Program-made: the position numbers and the translations under genes
Source of the DNA: a bacterium
GTDB lineage: Bacteria; Electryoneota; RPQS01
Assembly: GCA_028711875.1 (NCBI GenBank)
Contig: JAQTRJ010000007.1
Location: forward strand, 1 to 18,059
Direction: 5' to 3'
Length of the DNA stretch: 18,059 nt
Notes under the pieces: model-generated
Told to the model about the DNA's origin: nothing
Seen by the model: the letters and a program-made list of their open reading frames with translations, nothing else
Databases searched by the model: none
Shown: positions 1-8,061 of the stretch, one piece after another
How the letters are laid out: every line of letters starts with the position of its first letter
Position numbering within the stretch: the first letter of the stretch is position 1

Positions 1-1
1 C

Positions 2-1837
2 TGCGATCCGCAGACGATCAAGGAAGCGATCATCGCCACGGCCATCCGCGACGGCTACGTGACGGCGCCCGCCACTGAGAACAATACCTTCGGCAACGGC
101 TTCATTGACGCCTACGCCGCCGTGCTGGCCGTGTACAATCTGGGCGGCGTGGAAGGCGTGGTGAACGACGCGTCGAGCCAACCGCTGGAGGGAGCGCTCG
201 TGCGCAATCCGGCGGGATCGCAGCAAACGACGACCCTTGCCGGCGGCTATTATTTTCTGCCGATCAGCGAAGGAACGTACTCGCTGGAGTATTCCAAGTT
301 CGGCTATGTGACGCAGACCATTCCGGGCGTTTCCGTCACGGCGGGAGACACCACGGAGCAGAACGCGACGCTAAGTGCGGTGCCGACGGCTCCGCTCTAT
401 GGATACGTTTACGATCCCGACAATCTGCCGCTTTCGGGCGCGCAGGTGCGGGCGGTGGGCGTGCCGATTGATCCGGTCTCCACGAATGGAGCGGGGTATT
501 ATACATTGAACCTGCCCGTTGGCGACAACTACACGGTGCGCGCCGACGCTTCGGGATTCGGCAGCGAGCAGCACGCGATCGTATTCAACGGCACCATGCA
601 GCAGGATTTCCATCTATCCTCGATTCAGGTGGAGGACTACGAGTCCGGCGGTTTCTCGCTCTTCCCGTGGTACGTAACCGGAAGCGTTCCGTGGCAGGTC
701 GTGTCCAGCGGAGCTTATGAGGGGACGTACTGCGCTCAGTCGGGGGCTATTGCCGACGCTCAATCCTCCGAGATGTCGGTGAGTATGAACGTCACGACGG
801 CCGCGTCGTTCTCATTCTACTACAAAGTCTCGTCGGAAGAGGGCTACGATTTTCTGGTGTTCCTGATTGACGGCGCGCAACAAAGCGAATGGTCGGGCGA
901 AATCGCGTGGACGCAAGCCAGCTACAACCTCACCGCCGGACACCACACGTTCACCTGGAGATACACCAAAGACGGTAACGCCGCTTCGGGCAGCGACGCG
1001 GCATGGGTGGACTACGTGTTGTTCCCGCCGTCTTCCGCACTGCCCACTCTGCCGACTCTGGCCTGCTACGATTTCGAGTTGAGCGCGCAGGGCTGGGTAA
1101 GCGGAGCGACCGGCGATAACGCAACTACCGGACAATGGGAACGCGGCGATCCTGAGGGCACATGGAACAGCGACCGCCCGGTCCAGCCGGAAGATGATCA
1201 CACGGCCTCGGGCGTGAATTGCTGGGCAACGGGACGATTGGCGGGAACAGCTCTGGGCACCTATGACGTGGACGGCGGCAAGACCACGCTGCTCTCGCCG
1301 GTCTGGAACCTGCAAACCAATAGCTCGGCGTGGATTGAGCTGTGGAGCTGGTATTCCAACGACGAAGGCGGCGGCCCCGACGAGGATTACTTCGTCGTGA
1401 GTTTTTCTTCCGACGGCGGAACGAACTGGGTGGACGCGCTGAGCACGCACTACGATTGGGAATACTGGCGGCGCGACGTGTTCTATGTTGAGGACTTCGT
1501 GACGCTGAGCAGTCAGGTGCGGATGCGGGTGATCGGGCAGGATCAGAGCACCGGTTCGCTGGTGGAAGCGGCGGTGGACGACGTGTGTCTGTACGCGGGA
1601 ACGGCGGCACCGCCCGATCCGCCGCAAGCGCTGACCATCATCCGGGAGGGTGACGATTTGCATTTATATTGGGAGTCGTCGCCGGGCGCGACCAGCTACA
1701 CCATTCAACGAGCGCCGGAAGCGGGCGGCAGCTATAGCGACGTCGCGACGGTGGGAGCCGGCGTGACGGACTGGATTTGTGTGGGATGTGTTGATGACGG
1801 AGAGTTCGCATCGTTCCGCGTCTATAGCGAAAACTGA
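2..1837 (+). CDS. Subtilisin-like serine protease, C-terminal part (5' truncated)
   Basis: The frame is open from base 2, so the gene starts left of the window; 611 residues are visible. Residues 1-45 match the end of an S8 (subtilase) catalytic domain: a D-P-Q-T-I-K-E-A-I helix, then G-N-G-F-I-D-A-Y-A-A-V, the usual last helix of bacillopeptidase-F-like enzymes. The catalytic residues lie outside the window. Two carboxypeptidase-regulatory-like beta-sandwiches follow (about 48-125 and 133-206, each with the G-x-V/Y...G-A-x-V...G-Y-Y pattern), then two jelly-roll/MAM-like domains (about 213-342 and 354-532) and a fibronectin-III-like domain (about 538-609). The inferred role is a secreted protease. 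There is no type IX sorting tail, unlike the cupredoxin at 7059-7688, so export or anchoring may differ. The GTG at 59 is an internal codon. A terminator follows the stop within 25 bp. The family is fairly sure; the exact domain labels are less so. Confidence 0.8.
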   Translation, partial: CDPQTIKEAIIATAIRDGYVTAPATENNTFGNGFIDAYAAVLAVYNLGGVEGVVNDASSQPLEGALVRNPAGSQQTTTLAGGYYFLPISEGTYSLEYSKFGYVTQTIPGVSVTAGDTTEQNATLSAVPTAPLYGYVYDPDNLPLSGAQVRAVGVPIDPVSTNGAGYYTLNLPVGDNYTVRADASGFGSEQHAIVFNGTMQQDFHLSSIQVEDYESGGFSLFPWYVTGSVPWQVVSSGAYEGTYCAQSGAIADAQSSEMSVSMNVTTAASFSFYYKVSSEEGYDFLVFLIDGAQQSEWSGEIAWTQASYNLTAGHHTFTWRYTKDGNAASGSDAAWVDYVLFPPSSALPTLPTLACYDFELSAQGWVSGATGDNATTGQWERGDPEGTWNSDRPVQPEDDHTASGVNCWATGRLAGTALGTYDVDGGKTTLLSPVWNLQTNSSAWIELWSWYSNDEGGGPDEDYFVVSFSSDGGTNWVDALSTHYDWEYWRRDVFYVEDFVTLSSQVRMRVIGQDQSTGSLVEAAVDDVCLYAGTAAPPDPPQALTIIREGDDLHLYWESSPGATSYTIQRAPEAGGSYSDVATVGAGVTDWICVGCVDDGEFASFRVYSEN

Positions 1838-1859
1838 TCGCGTACGACAGACCAACAGC

Positions 1860-1896
1860 AAGCGGGCGCTTCGGAATTCCGGAGCGCCCGCTTTTT
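1860..1896 (+). terminator. Rho-independent terminator after the protease gene
   Basis: A perfect 10-bp stem, AGCGGGCGCT (1861-1870) with AGCGCCCGCT (1883-1892), encloses a loop that is itself self-complementary (CGGAATTCCG). It is followed by five T residues (1892-1896). It lies between convergent genes. The minus-strand side lacks a good T run, so it mainly serves the plus strand. Confidence 0.85.
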
Positions 1897-1923
1897 GTCG
1901 GAAAAATTCTGCGGCTCGGACGA

Positions 1924-2457
1924 TTAGCGAGGCGGCGCGCGCAGACAATCGGTCACGGATGTGTTTTTCCCGCCGGGAAATGCGGCCGGATAGTCGAGGA
2001 AGGCGTCGCTGTCGGGCGGCGCGGACGCTTCGAGCGGAACCCAGACCATGACGTCAGTTCCGGGCGGCGTCACCATCACTCCGGAGGGAAGAAACGACGG
2101 GCCGCCGCGCGGGGCGTGCGCGAACAGCGAGTCCCTTGACTTCAGAGTGGGATCGGCGGTGCAGCGTTCGCGGAAAAACGGCGGCGATACCCGCGGCGTG
2201 TCGGGCCGGCGCGCGGGAGACGAAGCGATTTCGGCGGGCCTCGGCTGCGGGGATGGTTTCTCCGTTACGAAGGACTCGGCCGCCGCGACGGGCGCCGGAG
2301 CGCGGACGTGTTCGGGAGCGACAGTCTGAGACGGCGCGGGCGGCGAATTTTCGCGGCGCAGAACGAGCACCATCAGCCCGCCGATGGCCAGAGCCATAAG
2401 GATCCACGCATCCCACGGACGGCGGCGACGGGGAGAATTGTCAGGTGAACTACTCAT
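1924..2457 (-). CDS. Proline-rich single-pass membrane protein, unknown function
   Basis: I do not recognise this 177-residue protein. An arginine-rich N-terminus (residues 10-13) is followed by one hydrophobic segment (about 15-33). By the positive-inside rule, the rest would lie in the periplasm. Residues 38-100 are rich in Pro, Ala and Arg, like a linker that spans cell wall or periplasm. The C-terminal 70 residues look more ordered, with a V-M-V-T-P-P-G-T-D-V-M-V-W-V-P stretch. The ATG lies six bases after the stop of the upstream hybrid kinase gene, so the two are probably co-transcribed and translationally coupled; a GAGG lies almost against the ATG. The arrangement suggests an accessory to the kinase or porin, which is inference. 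Other frames here are also open because the DNA is GC-rich, so the gene is probable rather than certain. Confidence 0.6.
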   Translation of the reverse strand: MSSSPDNSPRRRRPWDAWILMALAIGGLMVLVLRRENSPPAPSQTVAPEHVRAPAPVAAAESFVTEKPSPQPRPAEIASSPARRPDTPRVSPPFFRERCTADPTLKSRDSLFAHAPRGGPSFLPSGVMVTPPGTDVMVWVPLEASAPPDSDAFLDYPAAFPGGKNTSVTDCLRAPPR

Positions 2458-2463
2458 ACCTCA

Positions 2464-5133
2464 TTACGACACCGGCGCATCTTTTCCGTTCATGGCGCGG
2501 CGGATCGCGGCGGCCATTTCCCTGCCGACCAGCGGCTTCATCACCAAATCGCGGATTCCCAGCTGGCGGAAATTGTCGAGCGTCACGGTTTCGCTGAAGC
2601 CGGTAATCAATATGACCGGCAGATCGGGACGGATGGCGTGGAGTTCCTTGGTCAGGCGATCTCCCGTCAGGTGCGGCATGGTCTGGTCGGTCATCACCAC
2701 GTCGAAGGAATCGGGAGCGGCGCGGAACGCATTCAGAGCCTCGGCGCTGTCGGTATAGACGACCATGTCGTAGCCGTAGCGCTTCATCACGCGGGCCGCC
2801 ACGTCGGTGATCTCCGGCTCGTCGTCCACGAACAGAATCCGTTCCGTGCCGCGCACGTCAACCGGATCGGTTTTCTCCCGTTGTGTCGGTTTCACGGCGG
2901 GCGCGGCGGGCAGATAGACGCGGAAGGTGCTGCCTTCGCCGGGCGTGCTCTCGACCGATACGGTTCCGCCGTGGGCGGTGATGATGCCGTGCACGACCGA
3001 AAGCCCCAGTCCGGTTCCCGAGCCGGGCGGCTTGGTGGTGAAGAACGGTTCAAAAATCCGCGAGAGTGTCTTGGAATCCATGCCGCTGCCGCTGTCGCGC
3101 ACCGTCAGGCAGACGTAGGTTCCCGGTTTGATCTGCGGCAGCTTCGCGCGCAGATCGTCGTCCGCCTCCACCGTGTCCATTCCCACTTCAATCACGCCGT
3201 CGTTTTCGCCGATGGCGTGCGCCGCGTTGGTGCAAAGATTCATGAGCACCTGATGAAGCTGCGAGGGATCGGCCAGCACCTCCGGGCAGTTCGTGTCCAC
3301 CAGATCCACGATGTCAATGGTGGTCGGCACCGACGCCCGCAGCAGTTTGAGCGTTTCCTTGACCACAAACTGGAAGCGCACGGCGATCCGCTCCTCCTCC
3401 GATTGCCGGCTGAAGGCCAGAATTTGCTTGACCAAATCCTTGGCGCGATTGGCGGCACGGATGACATGATCGAGTTCTTCGCGGGAAGGGCAGCCCTCGG
3501 GAGTATTCTTCATCGCCAGTTCGGTGTAGATCAGAATCGGCACGAGGATGTTGTTGAAGTCGTGAGCAATCCCTCCGGCGAGCGTGCCGATGGTTTCCAT
3601 TTTCTGCGACTGTCGCAGCTGAGCGGCCATCGCCTCGCGCAGTTGTTCGCTGTGCCTGAGTTCGGTGATATCGCGCTGGATGGCCAGATACCCTTCGATG
3701 TTGCCGTCCGCGCCGATGACCGCATTCACGGACACGCTGACGTCAATGATCTCGCCGTTCTTGGTGAGGTTTTTCAGTTCTTGCCGCACGACTTCCTTGT
3801 CGTGCAGACTGTTCCAGAAGTCCCGATAAAGTTCCTCATCATGGGTTTCGCTAATGAGAATGCGCGGGGTGTACTTGCCGACCACTTCCTCGGAGGAATA
3901 GCCGTAGAGACGGGTGAATTCTGAGTTGATATAGGTGAAGACGCCCTTGGAGTCGGTCATGAACACCACGGCGCCCGACGATTCGACGGCCTTTTGCAGG
4001 CGAATCCTCTCCTCGTCGGCCTGCTGATGCGCCAGCATTTCCTCCTTCAGCGCGGCATGACTGGCCTTCAGCGCGGCGGCGTTTTTTTCGAGCGCTTCCA
4101 GCGTTGCGTTTACATCGCCGGCAAGCCGAGCGATTTCGTCGCTTCCGGTCGCCGCCACGCGCGCCGACAAATCCTTGTTCCGTCCGATCTCTTGAACGCG
4201 TCTGGCCAGCGCTTCCACCCGCCGCACGACCTGCTTGTCGAGCAGCACCGAGATCGCCGCCCAGCAGGTCACACCCATAATGATCAGCAATGCAAAAAAG
4301 TAAGTCAAGCTGGCGCGGCCTTGTCCGTAAACAATCCGCGGCTGGTGCGTGCGCATCACGAACGCCGGTTCGCCGTAAAGACCACGGATCATCCCGTAGC
4401 CAGCGACGGTGCGTTCGTTTTCCGCTTCCACGAGCGGGCCGCGACCGAGCGCCAGCAGGTCGCGGTGCTCTTGGCAGTTCAGGGAGCAGCGTGGATGATC
4501 GAACGGCAAAATTTCCAGACGCAGCCGGGTGCGCTTCGCGATCATCTTGATCATTCCCGCGTCCAGAAACCGTCCCATGATCAGCGTGCCGCGGATCGGC
4601 CCCTGATAATCGCTGGTCACGATCGGCTGGGAAGCGATCAGCATCGGTCCTTCGGGAAGATCGAGAAGCCCGCGAATCGAGCTGTTGGTGGTGTCGTGTT
4701 TCAGCAGCGTGTCGTAAGCGAGAATATGCCCAATAAGCTCGGGCGGAACCGGGCTCAGTTCTTTGGTTTGGGAATCGTAGATCTCTCCGTAAACGATCCG
4801 TCCCGTCGAGTGCACGAACAGCATCAGGCTGATATCCAGATTCTCGAAGGTTACCGGCAAGCAGTTGCCGATGAGAAACTCCTCGTTGCCGTCCTCGATA
4901 AACTGGTACACATCATCCCACGGTGCCCAGTCCCCGACGTCAGATTCGAGATTGTTCAGATCGGCAGTCACCGCTTCCAGCGCACGATGCACGTTGGTCT
5001 GTACGTCCCGCTGTTCCAGTTCGAGGAAGCGGTTGAGCATTAAATTCCGCGAGATGCCGTACAGCGCGGCGACGAGCGCCACGATGGTGATTCCCACCGC
5101 CGCAAGGGTCTTTTGACGGAGTGTCATGGACAT
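2464..5133 (-). CDS. CHASE4-HAMP-PAS hybrid histidine kinase with C-terminal receiver
   Basis: An 889-residue membrane sensor kinase. The first transmembrane segment is about 10-30. An extracytoplasmic CHASE4-type sensor follows (about 35-265, with the diagnostic D-W-A-P-W-D-D-V-Y-Q-F near 68-78). A second membrane segment is at 275-298, then HAMP (about 299-352), a short coiled coil and a PAS domain (about 378-492). The HisKA domain carries phospho-acceptor His524 (G-I-A-H-D-F-N-N). The ATPase domain has an N box (Asn632, Asn636), D-S-G-S-G-M (680-685), F-E-P-F-F-T-T and G-T-G-L-G-L-S (706-712). A receiver domain (about 764-880) has Asp770/Asp771, phospho-acceptor Asp816, Thr844 and Lys866. 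All catalytic positions look intact. No output domain is attached, and no separate regulator or phosphotransfer protein is nearby. It sits 31 bp downstream of the porin-like gene. The ATG at 5133 and one two codons later are both possible starts. Confidence 0.93.
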   Translation of the reverse strand: MSMTLRQKTLAAVGITIVALVAALYGISRNLMLNRFLELEQRDVQTNVHRALEAVTADLNNLESDVGDWAPWDDVYQFIEDGNEEFLIGNCLPVTFENLDISLMLFVHSTGRIVYGEIYDSQTKELSPVPPELIGHILAYDTLLKHDTTNSSIRGLLDLPEGPMLIASQPIVTSDYQGPIRGTLIMGRFLDAGMIKMIAKRTRLRLEILPFDHPRCSLNCQEHRDLLALGRGPLVEAENERTVAGYGMIRGLYGEPAFVMRTHQPRIVYGQGRASLTYFFALLIIMGVTCWAAISVLLDKQVVRRVEALARRVQEIGRNKDLSARVAATGSDEIARLAGDVNATLEALEKNAAALKASHAALKEEMLAHQQADEERIRLQKAVESSGAVVFMTDSKGVFTYINSEFTRLYGYSSEEVVGKYTPRILISETHDEELYRDFWNSLHDKEVVRQELKNLTKNGEIIDVSVSVNAVIGADGNIEGYLAIQRDITELRHSEQLREAMAAQLRQSQKMETIGTLAGGIAHDFNNILVPILIYTELAMKNTPEGCPSREELDHVIRAANRAKDLVKQILAFSRQSEEERIAVRFQFVVKETLKLLRASVPTTIDIVDLVDTNCPEVLADPSQLHQVLMNLCTNAAHAIGENDGVIEVGMDTVEADDDLRAKLPQIKPGTYVCLTVRDSGSGMDSKTLSRIFEPFFTTKPPGSGTGLGLSVVHGIITAHGGTVSVESTPGEGSTFRVYLPAAPAVKPTQREKTDPVDVRGTERILFVDDEPEITDVAARVMKRYGYDMVVYTDSAEALNAFRAAPDSFDVVMTDQTMPHLTGDRLTKELHAIRPDLPVILITGFSETVTLDNFRQLGIRDLVMKPLVGREMAAAIRRAMNGKDAPVS

Positions 5134-5164
5134 GCACCCGATTTTTGTCGTTCTCTTCTTCCCG

Positions 5165-5968
5165 TCACCATGTGAAGCCGAACTGAAGGCCGACGTTCAC
5201 AGGCTGTTTGTTCGCGTCCTCGGACAGATCGTGGTCGAGCAGCGAGAAAAATTCGGCATGAGGCCGGATAAACAAGTAATCGGTCGGACTCCAACGCAGA
5301 GCGGCATCCACCGACCACAGCGAGAGCGTGGCGCGCGGCGCTCCCCAGTAGGACTCGTTGAACTTTCGCGACGCCCAGCCCAATCCCACGCTTGCTTCGC
5401 CGGCCACGGTTTTCCCCAGCGTCCATCCGGCGGACACCCCGCCTTCGCCCCAGTAGCCGCCCTCGTATTCGAGATAGTCCACCATGTGCCGTGTGAACAG
5501 CGACAAGACGCCGATAGAATACTCGCCGCCCAGCATGATCTCGCCCGTTGAGGGCGCGTCTTCCTGCTTCGGGTAGTGGAAGTAACTGACGGAAGCCAGC
5601 GCGGTGTAGGGACCCCAGCCGTGCGCGAAGTCCAGCGTCGCGTCCACTTCATCCAAAACGGCGGGTCCGTATCGCTCTTCCAGTCCACGATTCCCCCACA
5701 CCGATAGCGACCAGTCGGACAGCGCGATCCACGCCGACGGCTGAGCGACCGCCCGATCGTTGCAGACCATTCCCCGCCATAGATAGCGCGAGTTTATATC
5801 CAGATCGCTGCCATAGCTCAAGGCCGGACCGGAATTCTCTTCTTCGGGCGGGAACGAAGCGGCTGCAGGAATCGTGCAGATGCTCAGGGGTAGGGTGAAA
5901 AGAGCCACCCAGATAACGTGGGAATAGCACTTTTTCAAGCGATGGATGTTCTTGACGGTTTCACCCAT
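5165..5968 (-). CDS. TorF-like outer-membrane beta-barrel protein
   Basis: A 267-residue protein with a signal peptide: basic start, hydrophobic core about 18-33, likely cleavage after A-A-A near residue 37. The mature part is made of alternating amphipathic strands rich in Tyr, Trp and Gly. It contains N-S-R-Y-L-W-R-G-M near 59-67, the typical first-strand motif of TorF-family putative porins, and ends in F-T-W, an aromatic C-terminus as expected for barrels inserted by the BAM machinery. The inferred role is diffusion or binding of small molecules across the outer membrane; the substrate is not readable. It is the first gene of an operon with the hybrid kinase. That could mean the kinase senses what this porin admits, or envelope state, which is inference. 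No clear Shine-Dalgarno sequence precedes the ATG. Confidence 0.75.
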   Translation of the reverse strand: MGETVKNIHRLKKCYSHVIWVALFTLPLSICTIPAAASFPPEEENSGPALSYGSDLDINSRYLWRGMVCNDRAVAQPSAWIALSDWSLSVWGNRGLEERYGPAVLDEVDATLDFAHGWGPYTALASVSYFHYPKQEDAPSTGEIMLGGEYSIGVLSLFTRHMVDYLEYEGGYWGEGGVSAGWTLGKTVAGEASVGLGWASRKFNESYWGAPRATLSLWSVDAALRWSPTDYLFIRPHAEFFSLLDHDLSEDANKQPVNVGLQFGFTW

Positions 5969-6132
5969 ATTCGAACCAGTCCGTTATCCATGTTTTTACA
6001 AAGATTTAAGAATTGCGCTCTCGGTCAGGCTTCCAGGGTACGAGAATTCATGGCAACCAACATGCCAGATGGGAACCACAGCCTCACAGCGGCGTTGGCA
6101 AAGAGAAGAACCATCCCCACAAGAGACACACC

Positions 6133-6690
6133 ATGCGAAAAGTCGTTTTATCTCTAACCGGCCTCGCCCTCCTGCTGGGCGGCTGCCTGACCGTTTCGCT
6201 TCAACCGCTGTACACAGACAAGGATATCGTCTTCGAGCCGCTGATGATCGGCCGCTGGGGAGACCCCGATGACGACCGCAAAGAGCAGTGGGTGTTCGAA
6301 GACGCGGGCGACGATTCCTACACGGTAACGCTTCAGGAAGACGGCACGGCCAAGGCGGCGTTCGAAGGGCGGCTGCTCCGGCTGGGGGATCACTTGTTTC
6401 TCGATCTGTTTCCCAAGCCCTCCGGCGGGAACGATGGTTTCTACAACAGCCATCTTGTCCCCGCGCATTCCATCTGGCGGGTCGAGATTTCCAAGGGATC
6501 GCTGCGGCTGGCGATCATGAAGCGCGACTGGCTGGAGCTGGAAATGCGCGAAGGCCGTTTGAACCTTCCCCATGAAGACCGCAAGGAGGCTCTCGTGCTG
6601 ACCGCTTCCACGCCCGAGCTTCAGAACCTTGTCCGTTCCCATCTGGAGGAATGCTTCGAGTGGACTGATCCTCTTCTGCAGATGCCATAG
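6133..6690 (+). CDS. Putative outer-membrane or periplasmic lipoprotein
   Basis: A 185-residue protein that starts with a lipoprotein signal peptide: M-R-K, hydrophobic core, lipobox L-G-G-C with lipidated Cys18. The longer open frame starting at 6013 is rejected because the signal peptide begins exactly at the ATG at 6133. The mature part starts V-S-L-Q-P-L-Y-T-D-K-D, followed by an I-G-R-W segment and alternating beta-type sequence. This pattern recurs in uncharacterised bacterial lipoproteins, and I cannot assign a function. The gene is divergent from the TorF-like operon and separated from it by about 165 bp, which must hold both promoters. It has its own terminator, so it is monocistronic. 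Confidence 0.75.
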   Translation: MRKVVLSLTGLALLLGGCLTVSLQPLYTDKDIVFEPLMIGRWGDPDDDRKEQWVFEDAGDDSYTVTLQEDGTAKAAFEGRLLRLGDHLFLDLFPKPSGGNDGFYNSHLVPAHSIWRVEISKGSLRLAIMKRDWLELEMREGRLNLPHEDRKEALVLTASTPELQNLVRSHLEECFEWTDPLLQMP

Positions 6691-6714
6691 CCCTCGGACA
6701 TTCCCGATATCCCG

Positions 6715-6750
6715 GCCGGAAGGTAATCCTACCTTCCGGCTCTTGTTTTT
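6715..6750 (+). terminator. Rho-independent terminator after the lipoprotein gene
   Basis: A perfect 11-bp stem, GCCGGAAGGTA (6715-6725) and TACCTTCCGGC (6730-6740), with a 4-nt loop, is followed by TCTTGTTTTT. Confidence 0.9.
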
Positions 6751-6815
6751 CAGGGGATTGACAGCTCCCGAGGCAACCTTCTCGATGCCCGGTTTTGCGC
6801 TTGTGAAACTATGGT

Positions 6816-6862
6816 ACAATTTTACAAAATAAATTGTTGGAACAAGACCTTTTTTGTATAGT
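6816..6862 (+). promoter_or_regulatory. Candidate promoter with overlapping inverted repeat, upstream of the cupredoxin gene
   Basis: TTGTTG (6834-6839) and TATAGT (6857-6862) are separated by 17 bp, a reasonable sigma-70-type match in a locally AT-rich stretch. An inverted repeat, ACAATTT (6816-6822) with AAATTGT (6831-6837) and an 8-nt spacer, overlaps the -35 element and could be an operator. Transcription from here would give a leader of roughly 190 bases before the cupredoxin ATG. This is sequence inference only. Confidence 0.4.
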
Positions 6863-7058
6863 ATAAAGAGTGAATCTGGGAAGAAAGTGGAAGTGTCCGA
6901 TGGATGGGACTTGGAATCGCTGGTTTGAGCAGAAATAAGACTGCTCCGTGCGGCCGGCGCGGCGATCGGGTGTGATAGGTCGCGAGACCGTTGTTTTCCT
7001 ATCGAGTTTGGTTTTTCAACGCATGTTCACAAGAAGAGGACAATGGAAGGAACCGGAC
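6863..7058 (+). other. Long untranslated leader region of the cupredoxin gene
   Basis: The 368 bp between the lipoprotein stop and the cupredoxin start hold a terminator, the candidate promoter and this leader. I see no convincing gene in it. There is some pairing potential: GATAGG (6974-6979) with CCTATC (6998-7003), enclosing GGTCGCGAGACC. I could not match any known riboswitch class. A GGAAGG Shine-Dalgarno sequence at 7045-7050 fixes the downstream start. Confidence 0.3.
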
Positions 7059-7688
7059 ATGAGCCAAAGCATGAAAGCTGTTTTGTTGTTGGTGATCGCT
7101 GCCGCATCGGGAGGACATCTTTGGGCGGCACAGCATACCGTCACGGTCCAGAATTTCTCGTTCGATCCGGCGAATCTTTCGATAGCGCACGGCGACACGG
7201 TGATCTGGCAATGCACCAGTGGATTCCACAACGTGCATCATTTGGGGACTCCCAGTTTATTCGGAAACACCGCCGCAAGCTCGCCCTGGACCTATATGTT
7301 CGCGTTCAGCGACATTGGCGACAGCGTCTTTCACTATGATTGTGAAATCCACCCGGCTATGATGCAGGGCACGGTTACGGTGCTGCCCTTGTCCGCACCC
7401 GAGCCGCGAACGCCAGCCTCCGGGACGTCCCACTCGCTCGGTCAGAACTATCCGAATCCGTTCAACCCAACCACGAGTCTCGTCTTCGATCTGAGCGAAC
7501 CGGGGCATGCCCGTCTCGCCGTCTTTAACGTGCTGGGTGAGCAGGTGGCGGTGCTGGCGGAAGGCGAGTTCACCGCCGGGCGGCACGAGTTCGCTTTCGA
7601 TGGCACCGGTCTCGCGTCGGGAGTTTATATCTATCGGCTGGAAACCAACGGCCGAGTCGCCGAGAAAAAGATGGTGATGATGAAGTAG
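7059..7688 (+). CDS. Secreted cupredoxin (plastocyanin/amicyanin-like) with type IX sorting domain
   Basis: A 209-residue protein. The signal peptide covers about 1-24 (cleavage near W-A-A). A cupredoxin domain at about 25-109 has type-1 copper ligands His57 (F-H-N-V-H), Cys95, His98 and Met101. The C-x2-H-x2-M spacing is that of amicyanin-type sites. A roughly 85-residue C-terminal domain (125-209) begins S-L-G-Q-N-Y-P-N-P-F-N-P-T-T, a FlgD/Por-type secretion tail typical of FCB bacteria that directs export by the type IX system. The inferred role is an exported or surface copper electron carrier, or a copper-binding protein. The start at 7059 is chosen for its GGAAGG at 8-bp spacing and because the signal peptide begins there; the in-frame GTG at 6948 and ATG at 7023 lack this. 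No redox partner gene is adjacent. Confidence 0.88.
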   Translation: MSQSMKAVLLLVIAAASGGHLWAAQHTVTVQNFSFDPANLSIAHGDTVIWQCTSGFHNVHHLGTPSLFGNTAASSPWTYMFAFSDIGDSVFHYDCEIHPAMMQGTVTVLPLSAPEPRTPASGTSHSLGQNYPNPFNPTTSLVFDLSEPGHARLAVFNVLGEQVAVLAEGEFTAGRHEFAFDGTGLASGVYIYRLETNGRVAEKKMVMMK

Positions 7689-7731
7689 ATGCGATGGATG
7701 TGCTTGCCGAGGCGGCTCGGCGGTCTTTGCG

Positions 7732-7762
7732 AAGGGCGAACGTGGAAGCGTTCGCCCTTTGT
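7732..7762 (+). terminator. Hairpin terminator after the cupredoxin gene
   Basis: An 11-bp stem, AAGGGCGAACG (7732-7742) with CGTTCGCCCTT (7749-7759), has a 6-nt loop. Only a short T tract follows, so the terminator is of moderate strength. It is 44 bp after the stop codon. Confidence 0.65.
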
Positions 7763-7781
7763 CGTATCATGGATTTATTTC

Positions 7782-7798
7782 CCCCCACTCCGTGGGGG
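7782..7798 (+). repeat. Short palindromic repeat, family A copy 1
   Basis: A 7-bp perfect stem, CCCCCAC/GTGGGGG, with loop TCC, followed by AGTGAAGGAGAG. It is one of six related hairpins in this window (others at 8008, 8062, 14842, 15829 and 17661). Confidence 0.8.
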
Positions 7799-7841
7799 AG
7801 TGAAGGAGAGTTTTCCGTTGTCATTCTGGACACCGCGCGAC

Positions 7842-7863
7842 CCCACACGCCGGAGCGTGTGGG
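7842..7863 (+). repeat. Short palindromic repeat, family B copy 1
   Basis: A 9-bp perfect stem, CCCACACGC/GCGTGTGGG, with loop CGGA, followed by CTAGTG. It matches the hairpin at 17255-17276 on both flanks. A stem position that is C:G here is G:C there, so pairing is conserved. Confidence 0.8.
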
Positions 7864-8007
7864 CTAGTGCCGGTTCTTGAAAGGTCGTGTCGTTGTTGCC
7901 GCGGCCGCCGCCGCATCCTTAGCGCGAAAACCTTCTTGGAAGCAGCACCAGTGGGTGAAGGAGCGCGGGCGTCCGGAACCTCGATTCACCTGAACTCCCC
8001 CATCTAA
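7864..8007. other. Non-coding stretch between hairpin repeats
   Basis: The 467 bp from 7689 to 8155 contain no gene that I can support. They hold the terminator, three family A hairpins, one family B hairpin and the promoter/operator of the next operon. This middle part includes a GC-rich CCGCGGCCGCCGCCGC tract near 7898 and nothing else recognisable. Confidence 0.5.
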
Positions 8008-8030
8008 CTTCCCCCACAAAGTGGGGGAAG
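8008..8030 (+). repeat. Short palindromic repeat, family A copy 2
   Basis: A 10-bp perfect stem, CTTCCCCCAC/GTGGGGGAAG, with loop AAA. It is the longest perfect stem of this family in the window. Confidence 0.8.
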
Positions 8031-8061
8031 AAAAAGAACAGAAATCTCCTCTCCTCTTCCT

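Noticed and set aside
2638..5043. Long plus-strand open frames (2638-3924 and 3994-5043) opposite the hybrid kinase
   Set aside because: They are antisense to a gene with every kinase motif intact. Open antisense frames are expected in GC-rich coding DNA, and their translations are Arg/His-rich with no domain.
6013..6132. N-terminal extension of the lipoprotein gene
   Set aside because: The 40 extra residues are basic and unordered, and they would bury the lipoprotein signal peptide that starts exactly at the ATG at 6133.
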